Of a DNA stretch of 40,301 nt, positions 1 through 7,853 are shown piece after piece. Each line of letters begins with the position of its first letter. Within the stretch, counting starts at the first letter, position 1. The notes below the pieces were generated by a model, which saw only the letters and a program-made list of their open reading frames with translations, was not told where the DNA came from and searched no databases. The position numbers and the translations under genes are program-made. Source of the DNA: Flavobacteriaceae bacterium (lineage in GTDB: Bacteria > Bacteroidota > Bacteroidia > Flavobacteriales > Flavobacteriaceae). The stretch covers positions 1 to 40,301 of the forward strand of contig CANGIF010000030.1 of assembly GCA_947453885.1 (NCBI GenBank). Reading direction: 5' to 3'.

Positions 1-35
1 TTAAACGTAGTATTTTTGGCATAGCATTTAAAGAA

Positions 36-75
36 AAACCCCGTTTTTGACTCTTTTTGAGCAATTTCGGGGTTT
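36..75. terminator. Hairpin terminator near the left window edge
   Basis: Eight-base-pair arms AAACCCCG (36-43) and CGGGGTTT (68-75) enclose a 24-nt loop, and a T-rich tail follows on the plus strand. It probably ends a plus-strand gene lying left of the window. It could also serve the minus-strand M1 peptidase, which stops at 195. Nothing else recognisable lies in 1-194. Confidence 0.6.
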
Positions 76-194
76 GTTTCTTCTAAAAGAACAATTATTT
101 TATTGATATACAAGTAATTGAGTAATTATGAATGCGCCTATTAAAAAAGGAAATTATAGGTAAGTCTAGATTAATTAATGTATGAATTAAAACT

Positions 195-2075
195 TTAGTT
201 TTTCCAAACATTATTATTTGGTTTTGTATCGGCCATTAAACCACTTGGATCTATAGTTATGGTTTTAATTGCTGTTTTAGTTGTATTAATTTCAAAATTG
301 TAAAAAGGATTTCCCCAAGCCCAATCTTTTAAAATGGTTCTTTTAATTTCTGAAATTGGATTTGTTTTTTCAAAATTCATCATTCGTAAAGGAATATAAA
401 AACTTTCTTTTGTTCCGTCTTCATATTCAACTAAAATATCAATTGGCATCGGCATTCTACCAATTCGTTCTAAAGTCACACTTGTTCTTTGAAAAGTATC
501 CGTTTCATTTTCAACTTTTTTAATACCGTAATCAATTGTATTTAATGTTTCCGTCCAATCTGTCAAATACCAATCTAAAGTAGCTCCAGAAACCCTTTCA
601 GCAGTTCGTTTTATATCATTTGGTGTTGGGTGTTTAAACTTGAAATCAGAAAAATAACGTTTTATTGATTGCATTAAATTTTCCTTTCCGATTAAATAGT
701 ACAACTGTGCTAAAAACACCTCGCCTTTACTATAGGAAGCTACACTGTAACTTCTGTTTTCGTCATAACGATCGCCGTGTGTAGATAGAGGTTGTTCTTT
801 ACCAGAATTTACTAAACCTGTGTACGCTTTATATGCTCCTTCAAATGGATTTTCTACTTTTGAATCCGATATGTGATTCATTCCTAAATCTTCAATAAAA
901 GAAGTAAAACCTTCGTCCATCCAAGGATGTTTGCTCTCATTTGTTGCTAAAATGTGTTGGAACCATGAATGACCCATTTCGTGAGCAATTACTCCAACTA
1001 ATCCATCAAAAGTACCTTCGCCTAAAATTAGAGTACACATTGCATATTCCATTCCACCATCGCCACCTTGTATAACAGAGTATTGTTTGTAAGGATATTT
1101 TCCTACTGTTCTATTGTAAAATTCCATTAATTGAATTGTCTTTGGGGCTACTTTTTTCCAATTTTCAATAATAGCAGGATTGTTTTTGTATAAAAAGTGT
1201 AATGTAGTTCCAAAACTTGTTGGAACCACATCATGAATGTAGTTTTTATCAGCTGCCCAAGTAAAATCATGTACATTTGGAGCAATAAAATGCCACGTAA
1301 GCGTGTTTTGATTCGAAGGTATTGAAACCTTTACTCCTTTTTCTTGGTAGTTGTAACCAATTTCGTTACCATTCTGCAAATAGCCACTTCCGCCTAAAAT
1401 ATAATTTTTATCAAGAGTAATTTTTACATCAAAATTTCCCCAAACACCATGAAATTCTCTTGCTACATAAGCATCTGCATGCCAGCCTTCAAAATCAAAC
1501 TCAGCCATTTTTGGATACCATTGCGACATAGAAAATTCAACACCTTCTTTATTGTTTCTTCCCGATCTACGAATTTGAACAGGAACTTGTCCTTCAAAAT
1601 CCAATGTCAATGTTGTTGCCTTTCCGGGTAATAATGGCTTTACTAAAGTGACTTCTAAAATTGTTTCTACCTCTTTTATAACAGCTAATTTTCCATCTTG
1701 CTTAAAATTGGTAACATGTAAAAAGCCGATTTCATTTGGTAGTAACTTAGAAATCCTACTAGTTTTAACTTCTTTACCATCTACTATAGATTTAACAACC
1801 ATTCGGTTATCTGGATCTTTAATAGTTTGCAATCGCATATCCATTTCGCTTCCTGGTTGAAATGCGTTGTTATAAAGATGATAAAAAACTTTTTTTAAAG
1901 TGTCATTTGAATTATTGGTGTAAATTAATTCTTGTTTGCCTTTATATTGGTAATTTTTGACATTTAGATTGACATTCATTTTATAGTCTGCCTTTTGTTG
2001 CCAATAAGTTGGATTTTGAGCATTTACATTTGTAATTTTTAAAGTAAAAAGTGTAAAAGCAATTAATTTTTTCAT
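195..2075 (-). CDS. M1 family metallopeptidase (gluzincin aminopeptidase)
   Basis: A 626-residue zinc peptidase of the M1 (aminopeptidase N-like) family, expected to trim N-terminal residues from peptides in the periplasm or at the cell surface. Residues 1-20 form a signal peptide ending at NAQ. The catalytic domain carries HEMGH (His365, Glu366, His369) and the third zinc ligand Glu388 in MDEGF, the usual HExxH-x18-E spacing. The exopeptidase motif upstream reads GGMEY (about 350-354) where classical members have GxMEN. The gene lies 95 nt downstream of the S8 peptidase on the same strand, with a long hairpin between them. The 28 nt between that hairpin and the ATG are too short for a full promoter. 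Family assignment is firm; the substrate is unknown. Confidence 0.93.
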   Translation of the reverse strand: MKKLIAFTLFTLKITNVNAQNPTYWQQKADYKMNVNLNVKNYQYKGKQELIYTNNSNDTLKKVFYHLYNNAFQPGSEMDMRLQTIKDPDNRMVVKSIVDGKEVKTSRISKLLPNEIGFLHVTNFKQDGKLAVIKEVETILEVTLVKPLLPGKATTLTLDFEGQVPVQIRRSGRNNKEGVEFSMSQWYPKMAEFDFEGWHADAYVAREFHGVWGNFDVKITLDKNYILGGSGYLQNGNEIGYNYQEKGVKVSIPSNQNTLTWHFIAPNVHDFTWAADKNYIHDVVPTSFGTTLHFLYKNNPAIIENWKKVAPKTIQLMEFYNRTVGKYPYKQYSVIQGGDGGMEYAMCTLILGEGTFDGLVGVIAHEMGHSWFQHILATNESKHPWMDEGFTSFIEDLGMNHISDSKVENPFEGAYKAYTGLVNSGKEQPLSTHGDRYDENRSYSVASYSKGEVFLAQLYYLIGKENLMQSIKRYFSDFKFKHPTPNDIKRTAERVSGATLDWYLTDWTETLNTIDYGIKKVENETDTFQRTSVTLERIGRMPMPIDILVEYEDGTKESFYIPLRMMNFEKTNPISEIKRTILKDWAWGNPFYNFEINTTKTAIKTITIDPSGLMADTKPNNNVWKN

Positions 2076-2102
2076 AATCAGAAATTAAAATTAAGGTTTA
2101 AA

Positions 2103-2150
2103 TTAAAATAAGCTTGTTAAAAATTAAAATTTTTAACAAGCTTATTTTAA
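2103..2150 (-). terminator. 21-bp perfect hairpin between the S8 and M1 peptidase genes
   Basis: Arms 2103-2123 and 2130-2150 are perfectly complementary over 21 bp around a 6-nt loop. The hairpin lies 20 nt past the S8 stop codon and 28 nt before the M1 start, both on the minus strand. It is probably the S8 terminator, or an attenuator if the two genes share a transcript. Confidence 0.75.
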
Positions 2151-2170
2151 GCAATAACATATCGGTAAAA

Positions 2171-3796
2171 TTATTTTTTCTTTTTAGATTTTGTAGGTAT
2201 TTTTGAGGTTTTAGACAATTTTTCTGCCATAATTAAAGCGTTGTAAGCGTTAACTATTTTACCTGATTTTGATAATGTAGCAAAAGGGCGAACGTCTTTA
2301 GAATCGCCACCAACAACTACATCATTTGAAATTGCTGTACCAGATTCCATTAATATGTGTTTAACTTGTTTAGCAGTTAAATTAGGGTAATATGAACGAA
2401 TTAAAGCTGCAACTCCCGCTACATTTGGTGATGCCATTGATGTTCCTTGTAAAAACTGGTAGGAATTATTAGGAGTTGATGCATAAATTTTAACTCCTGG
2501 AGCAAAAACATCAACATTAAGTTTTCCATAGTTTGAAAAATCAGCTACCATTTTATCACCATATTCAAAATTTAATGCACCTACTGTAATTACGTTATCT
2601 ACAAATTCTGTTTTTTTATCAGCAGAATCATTTGGAAAATTGTTTTCCACATCTATGTCTTTAGCATCGTTTCCAGCTGCATGAACGAATAATACATCTT
2701 TACTTTCAGCATATTTAAGAGCATCAAATACCCATTGCTTGTGTGGTGAAAAACTTTTTCCAAAACTTCCATTAATTACTTTCGCTCCATTATCTACAGC
2801 ATATCTAATACCTAACGCTATATCTTTGTCATATTCGTCCCCATCTGGCACAGCACGTACTGTAAGGATTTCTACGTTATCTGCAATTCCATCTCCTCCT
2901 TTGTCGTTATTTCTAATTTGAGCTATAATTCCCGCAACATGAGTACCGTGAAGTATTTCTTGTTTATCAGGTCCCATTACATTACTGTCACCGTATTTTT
3001 TGTCTTTTATATCTTCCGGGTTATCTCCAAGAGCAGTACGGTAATTGGTTGTAAGGTTAGAACCATCTAAAACAGTAGTAAATCCATCGTACTCTTTTTT
3101 GATTTCTTTTTTCAAATCAGGAATGCTCATACCATATCCAAACATTTGTTGCATTATTGCTTTACTTTGAAGCACATCTTTATCGGTAGATGAAATTCCT
3201 TTTAAGTCATCAAGTGTATAAGTTGGTTTGCCTAAAAATTTAACCAAGATTTCATCAGCTTTTGTTGTCATGTTCATGACTTGTTCAACTTGAGGTTTGG
3301 CACCCCTTGCTTCATCCATTTTTTTATCATTTTGAGCTTTAGCCTCGTTAAAAGTTGCGTCATCAACTAATGCTTTATTATTTAAAATACGTTCATATTC
3401 TAAATGTTCTTTAGTAATATTTCCTAAAAAATTCCACCCATGAACATCATCAATGTAACCATTTTTATCATCATCAACACCATTTCCAGGAATTTCTTTT
3501 TTGTTGGTCCAAGCTGTAGTTTTTAAATCTTCGTGTTCAATATCAACACCTGAATCTACAATTCCAACTATAACTTTAACCCCTTTTTTGTTTTTTAAAA
3601 GTTCTTTATAGGCTTTATCGACACTCATGCCTGGGACACTGTCTTTTTCTAAATCTAAATGACTCCATCTCTTAAGATCATTTTCACTTAACTTTCCTTT
3701 TTTGGCTGTAAATTTATCTTTGCTTTGTGCATTTCCAGAAAGCGATATTGTTAAAACAGCGAATAATGACAAATATGTTAATTTATTTATTTTCAT
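2171..3796 (-). CDS. S8 family subtilisin-like serine peptidase
   Basis: A 541-residue secreted subtilase. A signal peptide covers about residues 1-23 (ends GNAQ). The catalytic triad is Asp81 in DSGVD, His283 in HGTHVAG and Ser452 in GTSMASP; the oxyanion-hole Asn is Asn375 in AAGND. About 200 residues separate Asp and His, much more than in classical subtilisins, because a charged, helix-rich insert of about 140 residues lies near 125-265. The C-terminus is lysine-rich, and no T9SS sorting domain is seen, so the protein is probably periplasmic or in the outer membrane. A TAttTTTG box lies 23 nt upstream of the ATG. It is followed on the same strand by a hairpin and the M1 peptidase. Physiological targets cannot be read from the sequence. 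Confidence 0.94.
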   Translation of the reverse strand: MKINKLTYLSLFAVLTISLSGNAQSKDKFTAKKGKLSENDLKRWSHLDLEKDSVPGMSVDKAYKELLKNKKGVKVIVGIVDSGVDIEHEDLKTTAWTNKKEIPGNGVDDDKNGYIDDVHGWNFLGNITKEHLEYERILNNKALVDDATFNEAKAQNDKKMDEARGAKPQVEQVMNMTTKADEILVKFLGKPTYTLDDLKGISSTDKDVLQSKAIMQQMFGYGMSIPDLKKEIKKEYDGFTTVLDGSNLTTNYRTALGDNPEDIKDKKYGDSNVMGPDKQEILHGTHVAGIIAQIRNNDKGGDGIADNVEILTVRAVPDGDEYDKDIALGIRYAVDNGAKVINGSFGKSFSPHKQWVFDALKYAESKDVLFVHAAGNDAKDIDVENNFPNDSADKKTEFVDNVITVGALNFEYGDKMVADFSNYGKLNVDVFAPGVKIYASTPNNSYQFLQGTSMASPNVAGVAALIRSYYPNLTAKQVKHILMESGTAISNDVVVGGDSKDVRPFATLSKSGKIVNAYNALIMAEKLSKTSKIPTKSKKKK

Positions 3797-3819
3797 TTTT
3801 ATTTGTTTTATAGTTAGTT

Positions 3820-3827
3820 CAAAAATA
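3820..3827 (-). promoter_or_regulatory. -7 promoter box of the S8 peptidase gene
   Basis: On the minus strand this reads TATTTTTG, matching the Bacteroidota primary-sigma consensus TAnnTTTG, 23 nt upstream of the ATG. No good -33 TTG is seen at the usual spacing. Confidence 0.5.
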
Positions 3828-3862
3828 GTATAAGATTTTAATTAATCACGATGTAATTAACT

Positions 3863-4723
3863 TTATTTTAGCAGGTCGTCACATTTAAAAACTTCCTTCA
3901 AGCGAACGCCTTTTTCAGTCATTTCTACTGTAATAATTTGATTATGTGCGTCGTGCTCTAAAAATAAATAGTAATTGTTTTGAGCGGCATCAGTTAAAAA
4001 TTTAGCTTTTTCAGGCATGGTTAAAAGAGGTCGAGTATCATAACCCATAACATAAGGTAAAGGTAAGTGTCCCGCTGTTGGAATTAAATCAGCACAAAAA
4101 ACAATGGTTTTATCTTGGTATTGAATTTTTGGAAGCATCATTTTTTCTGTATGTCCATCCACATAAAATATTTCAAAACCAAGTTCTTTTGAATAACCAA
4201 AATCAGAATTTGAATTTTCAACAAAGTTTAAATTACCACTTTCTTGTATCGGAATAATATTTTCATTCAAGAAAGATGCTTTTTCTCTAGAATTTGGTTT
4301 TGTTGCCCATTCCCAATGTTTTTCATTTGTCCAATACTTAGCATTTTTAAAAGCAACTTCATATCCCGTTTTGTCTTTGTTCCAATTTACACTTCCACCA
4401 CAATGATCAAAATGCAAATGCGACATAAAAACATCGGTTACATCATCGCGATGAAAACCATAATTTGCTAAAGATTTGTCTAAAGAATGAGTTCCCCAAA
4501 GCGAATAATAGCTAAAAAATTTCTCCGATTGCTTATTTCCCATTCCGGTATCAATTAATATCAATCGGTTACCTTCTTCAATCAGCAGGCATCTTGCTGC
4601 AATATCAATTAAGTTGTTTTCATCTGAAGGGTTTGTTTTATACCAAATTGTTTTGGGTACAACACCAAACATAGCTCCTCCGTCTAATTTAAAATTTCCA
4701 GCTTCTATTGGGTATAGTTTCAT
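3863..4723 (-). CDS. MBL-fold metallo-hydrolase
   Basis: A 286-residue metallo-beta-lactamase-fold hydrolase. The metal-binding signature HxHxDH is present as HLHFDH (residues about 102-107), with later metal ligands plausible at the His of VDGHTE, the Asp of CADLIP and the His of LEHDAH. There is no signal peptide, so it is probably cytoplasmic. The arrangement resembles the lactonase/quorum-quenching-like and general MBL hydrolase branch, but the substrate cannot be decided. The gene starts at a clear ATG and is divergent from sufA across a 166-nt gap. Downstream, a weak 7-bp hairpin (3838-3860) precedes the S8 gene. Its promoter is not obvious; the closest match is an imperfect TAnnTTTG at about 4747-4754. 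Confidence 0.88.
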   Translation of the reverse strand: MKLYPIEAGNFKLDGGAMFGVVPKTIWYKTNPSDENNLIDIAARCLLIEEGNRLILIDTGMGNKQSEKFFSYYSLWGTHSLDKSLANYGFHRDDVTDVFMSHLHFDHCGGSVNWNKDKTGYEVAFKNAKYWTNEKHWEWATKPNSREKASFLNENIIPIQESGNLNFVENSNSDFGYSKELGFEIFYVDGHTEKMMLPKIQYQDKTIVFCADLIPTAGHLPLPYVMGYDTRPLLTMPEKAKFLTDAAQNNYYLFLEHDAHNQIITVEMTEKGVRLKEVFKCDDLLK

Positions 4724-4851
4724 TTTTTATGTTTATAAAATTCGTTGCAATTTACTAAATCGGTTTGTTTTGTAAACACTATTATCAATTTTAACTATAC
4801 TAAAATGGTTATAAAATTGAATTGATGAGAGGATAAAATAGAAAATTATAG

Positions 4852-4859
4852 TAAATTTG
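4852..4859 (+). promoter_or_regulatory. -7 promoter box of the suf operon
   Basis: TAAATTTG matches TAnnTTTG and lies 30 nt upstream of the sufA ATG. The nearest TTG (4822-4824) is 27 nt away, longer than the usual 17-23 nt, so the -33 part is uncertain. No IscR-like operator was recognised. Confidence 0.5.
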
Positions 4860-4889
4860 TCGTTTATTTAGACAAAATCAAAATAAGCT

Positions 4890-5219
4890 ATGATTAAAGT
4901 TTCAGATGATGCAAGTAAAAAAATCGTTGCAATGATGCAAGAAGACGGTTTTGATGCTGCTAAAGATTACGTTCGAGTAGGCGTAAAAAGTGGTGGTTGT
5001 TCGGGTTTGTCGTATGAATTAAAATTTGACAAAGAGTTGGGTGAAAACGACAAAGTTTTTGAAGACAATAATGTGAAAATTGCCGTTGAGAAAAAATCAT
5101 TTTTGTATTTAGCAGGAACGATTTTAGAATTTTCGGGCGGATTGAACGGAAAAGGATTTGTATTTAATAATCCTAATGCAAGTAGAACTTGTGGTTGCGG
5201 CGAATCATTTTCGTTATAA
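4890..5219 (+). CDS. sufA: A-type iron-sulfur carrier / scaffold protein SufA (HesB/IscA family)
   Basis: A 109-residue A-type carrier that accepts Fe-S clusters from the SufBCD scaffold and passes them to apoproteins in the cytoplasm. The three family cysteines are present: Cys37 in GGCSGL and Cys101/Cys103 in the C-terminal TCGCGESF. Length is typical for the family. It is the first gene of the suf operon; its stop is 6 nt before the sufB ATG, indicating co-transcription. Without a tree it could equally be called IscA or ErpA; the operon position favours SufA. Confidence 0.93.
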   Translation: MIKVSDDASKKIVAMMQEDGFDAAKDYVRVGVKSGGCSGLSYELKFDKELGENDKVFEDNNVKIAVEKKSFLYLAGTILEFSGGLNGKGFVFNNPNASRTCGCGESFSL

Positions 5220-5225
5220 AAAAAT

Positions 5226-6674
5226 ATGGCAAAATATACAGAAGACGACTTAAAAGTCGAATTAGAAAATAAAGAATACGAATATGGATTCTACACCGAT
5301 TTGGATTCGGAAACGTTTCCTATTGGTTTAAATGAAGACATTGTTCGTGCGATTTCTAAAAAGAAAGAAGAACCGCAATGGATGACCGATTGGCGTATTG
5401 AAGCGTTTCGTGCTTGGCAAGAAATGATAGAGCCAGAATGGGCCAATGTGCATTATGAAAAACCCGATTTTCAAGCTATTTCGTATTATTCGGCACCCAA
5501 AAAAGCGGATCCAAATAAAACGTTAGACGATGTAGATCCCGAACTTTTGGCGATGTACAAAAAACTGGGAATCTCTGTCGACGAACAAAAAATGATGAAC
5601 AATGTCGCTATGGATATTGTAGTCGATTCGGTTTCTGTAGCAACTACTTTCAAGAAAACATTGGCAGAAAAAGGGATTATTTTCATGAGTATTTCGGAAG
5701 CCATTCGCGAATATCCAGAATTAGTTCAAAAATATTTAGGAACGGTTGTACCACAAAGAGACAACTTTTATGCGGCTTTAAATTCGGCTGTTTTTTCAGA
5801 TGGAAGTTTCTGTTACATTCCAAAAGGCGTTCGTTGCCCGATGGAATTATCAACGTATTTCCGAATCAATCAAGCAGGTACGGGTCAATTTGAAAGAACA
5901 CTTTTAATTGCCGATGAAGGCAGTTATGTTTCGTATCTAGAAGGTTGTACAGCGCCAAGTCGTGACGAAAACCAATTGCACGCAGCTGTTGTGGAGTTAA
6001 TTGCTTTAGACGATGCTGAAATCAAATATTCTACAGTTCAAAACTGGTACCCAGGAAATAAAGAAGGAAAAGGCGGTGTTTTTAACTTCGTAACCAAAAG
6101 AGGAATTTGCGAGAAAAACGCAAAAATCTCATGGACACAAGTAGAAACAGGTTCCGCTGTAACATGGAAATATCCATCAGTTATTTTGAAAGGAGATAAT
6201 TCAATTGGTGAATTTTATTCAATTGCTGTGACTAATAATCATCAACAAGCCGATACCGGAACTAAGATGATACATCTTGGAAAAAACACTAAATCAACCA
6301 TCATATCAAAAGGAATATCTGCTGGAAAATCGCACAATAGTTATCGAGGTTTAGTTCGAGTGAGTGCTAATGCTGATAATGCTCGTAACTTTTCGCAATG
6401 TGATTCCTTGTTGATGGGAAATAATTGTAGCGCTAACACATTTCCATATATTGAAAGTAAAAATTCAAGTGCTAAAATTGAGCATGAAGCAACAACTTCC
6501 AAAATAGGTGAAGACCAAGTATTCTATTGCAATCAAAGAGGAATTCCAACTGAAAAAGCTATTGCTTTAATTGTAAATGGTTTTAGTAAAGAGGTTTTGA
6601 ATAAATTGCCAATGGAATTTGCTGTTGAAGCACAGAAATTATTGGAAATTTCTCTGGAAGGTTCCGTTGGTTAA
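5226..6674 (+). CDS. sufB: Fe-S cluster assembly scaffold SufB
   Basis: A 482-residue scaffold subunit of the SufBC2D complex, where Fe-S clusters are assembled in the cytoplasm. The sequence shows the canonical C-terminal beta-helix core, with [18 protein letters not shown], the [10 protein letters not shown] segment holding a conserved cysteine, [14 protein letters not shown] and FYCNQRGI. Length matches the family. The TAA stop (6672-6674) lies inside the left arm of an inverted repeat that bounds the following four-helix-bundle gene. In the usual order sufC follows directly; here it is about 425 nt away. Confidence 0.97.
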   Translation: MAKYTEDDLKVELENKEYEYGFYTDLDSETFPIGLNEDIVRAISKKKEEPQWMTDWRIEAFRAWQEMIEPEWANVHYEKPDFQAISYYSAPKKADPNKTLDDVDPELLAMYKKLGISVDEQKMMNNVAMDIVVDSVSVATTFKKTLAEKGIIFMSISEAIREYPELVQKYLGTVVPQRDNFYAALNSAVFSDGSFCYIPKGVRCPMELSTYFRINQAGTGQFERTLLIADEGSYVSYLEGCTAPSRDENQLHAAVVELIALDDAEIKYSTVQNWYPGNKEGKGGVFNFVTKRGICEKNAKISWTQVETGSAVTWKYPSVILKGDNSIGEFYSIAVTNNHQQADTGTKMIHLGKNTKSTIISKGISAGKSHNSYRGLVRVSANADNARNFSQCDSLLMGNNCSANTFPYIESKNSSAKIEHEATTSKIGEDQVFYCNQRGIPTEKAIALIVNGFSKEVLNKLPMEFAVEAQKLLEISLEGSVG

Positions 6675-6705
6675 TTTGAAAATGAGCTAATTTGAAAATT
6701 TGAAA
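6671..6705 (+). repeat. Left inverted-repeat arm of the four-helix-bundle cassette
   Basis: A 35-nt arm built from two copies of the unit TAATTTGAAAAT plus an extra TTGAAA. It matches the reverse complement of 7063-7097 at 29 of 35 positions. Three of the six differences are the same A-to-G change in the TTGAAA / TTGGAA motifs, and the other three fall in a 4-nt variable centre. The arm starts at the last base before the sufB TAA and ends directly against the ATG at 6706. Confidence 0.85.
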
Positions 6706-7053
6706 ATGGAAGCAAAGGAAAATGTCATTGTAAAATTAACGTTTCAATTTGCATTAGAAATTGTTAAGTATTGCGAAGATTTACAGTTGGCCAAAAAGTT
6801 TGTAATTGCAAATCAACTCTTAAAATCTGGAACATCAATTGGAGCAAATATAAGAGAAGCACAAAACGCAGAAAGTAAAGCAGATTTCATCCATAAATTT
6901 AAAATTGCTGCAAAAGAAATAGAAGAAACAACATATTGGTTAGAACTATGTAACTATTCAGAAAACTATCCAAACACAGATGAATTAATCGAACAAATAA
7001 ATAATATAGCACGAATAGTCAATAAAATAATAATAACATCTAAACAAAAATAA
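6706..7053 (+). CDS. Four-helix-bundle protein (23S rRNA intervening-sequence protein family)
   Basis: A 115-residue protein of the four-helix-bundle family found in 23S rRNA intervening sequences and related to the Avd accessory proteins of diversity-generating retroelements. Typical family segments are the helix with [12 protein letters not shown], the conserved turn [17 protein letters not shown], the helix with [22 protein letters not shown] and a final [13 protein letters not shown] helix. I chose the ATG at 6706 over the in-frame TTG at 6700, which lies within the repeat arm. The family is thought to bind nucleic acid, but its cellular role is unknown. It has no evident link to Fe-S assembly. 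It separates sufB from sufC and is bounded on both sides by inverted-repeat arms, which suggests an inserted cassette. Confidence 0.88.
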   Translation: MEAKENVIVKLTFQFALEIVKYCEDLQLAKKFVIANQLLKSGTSIGANIREAQNAESKADFIHKFKIAAKEIEETTYWLELCNYSENYPNTDELIEQINNIARIVNKIIITSKQK

Positions 7054-7062
7054 ACTTGGAAG

Positions 7063-7097
7063 TTCCAAATTTCCAAATTATCAAATTTCCAAATTAA
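7063..7097 (-). repeat. Right inverted-repeat arm of the four-helix-bundle cassette
   Basis: The reverse complement has the same layout as the left arm (6671-6705): two TAATTTGGAAAT-type units and a final TTGGAA. It lies 9 nt past the stop of the four-helix gene and ends 2 nt before the sufC ATG at 7100, so it fills the space where the sufC leader would be. Confidence 0.85.
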
Positions 7098-7099
7098 TT

Positions 7100-7852
7100 A
7101 TGTTATCAATAAAAAATCTACACGCTTCAGTTGAAGACAAAGAAATATTAAAAGGAATTAATCTTGAGATAAAAGCTGGAGAAGTTCACGCGATAATGGG
7201 GCCAAATGGTGCCGGAAAATCAACACTTTCCTCCATTATTGCAGGAAATGAAAACTATGAAGTTTCGGAAGGTGAAATCCTTTTAGAAGGTGAAGATATT
7301 TCGGAATTAGCACCAGAAGAACGAGCTCATAAAGGTGTTTTCTTGTCGTTCCAATATCCAGTAGAAATCCCGGGAGTTTCTGTTACGAATTTTATCAAAA
7401 CAGCGATTAATGAGAAGAGAAAAGCTAACGGACTAGAAGAAATGCCTGCTAACGAAATGTTGAAATTAATTCGTGAGAAATCAGAATTATTGGAAATGGA
7501 CAGAAAATTTCTTTCACGTTCGCTAAACGAAGGTTTTTCGGGTGGAGAAAAAAAACGTAACGAAATTTTTCAAATGGCGATGTTGGAGCCAAAAATTGCC
7601 ATTCTAGACGAAACCGATTCAGGCTTGGATATTGATGCGCTTCGAATTGTGGCTAATGGTGTAAACAAATTGAAAAACGAAAACAACGCAGTATTAGTAA
7701 TTACGCACTACCAACGTTTGTTAGATTATATTATTCCGGATTTCGTTCATGTTTTGATGGATGGAAAAATCGTAAAATCGGGCGGAAAAGAATTGGCTTA
7801 CGAATTAGAAGAAAAAGGATACGACTGGATTAAAGCCGAATTAGAAGTTTAA
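7100..7852 (+). CDS. sufC: Fe-S cluster assembly ATPase SufC
   Basis: A 250-residue ABC-type ATPase that energises the cytoplasmic SufBCD scaffold. Walker A is GPNGAGKST (34-42), the signature region reads FSGGEKKR (146-153), and Walker B ends in LDE (Asp170-Glu171) followed by the SufC-typical [10 protein letters not shown]. The switch histidine is in ITHYQRLL. Length is standard. The sufC stop is 1 nt from the sufD ATG, so these two are tightly coupled. The right repeat arm of the four-helix cassette abuts the start, so translation initiation may be affected by any hairpin the arms form. Confidence 0.97.
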   Translation: MLSIKNLHASVEDKEILKGINLEIKAGEVHAIMGPNGAGKSTLSSIIAGNENYEVSEGEILLEGEDISELAPEERAHKGVFLSFQYPVEIPGVSVTNFIKTAINEKRKANGLEEMPANEMLKLIREKSELLEMDRKFLSRSLNEGFSGGEKKRNEIFQMAMLEPKIAILDETDSGLDIDALRIVANGVNKLKNENNAVLVITHYQRLLDYIIPDFVHVLMDGKIVKSGGKELAYELEEKGYDWIKAELEV

Positions 7853-7853
7853 T

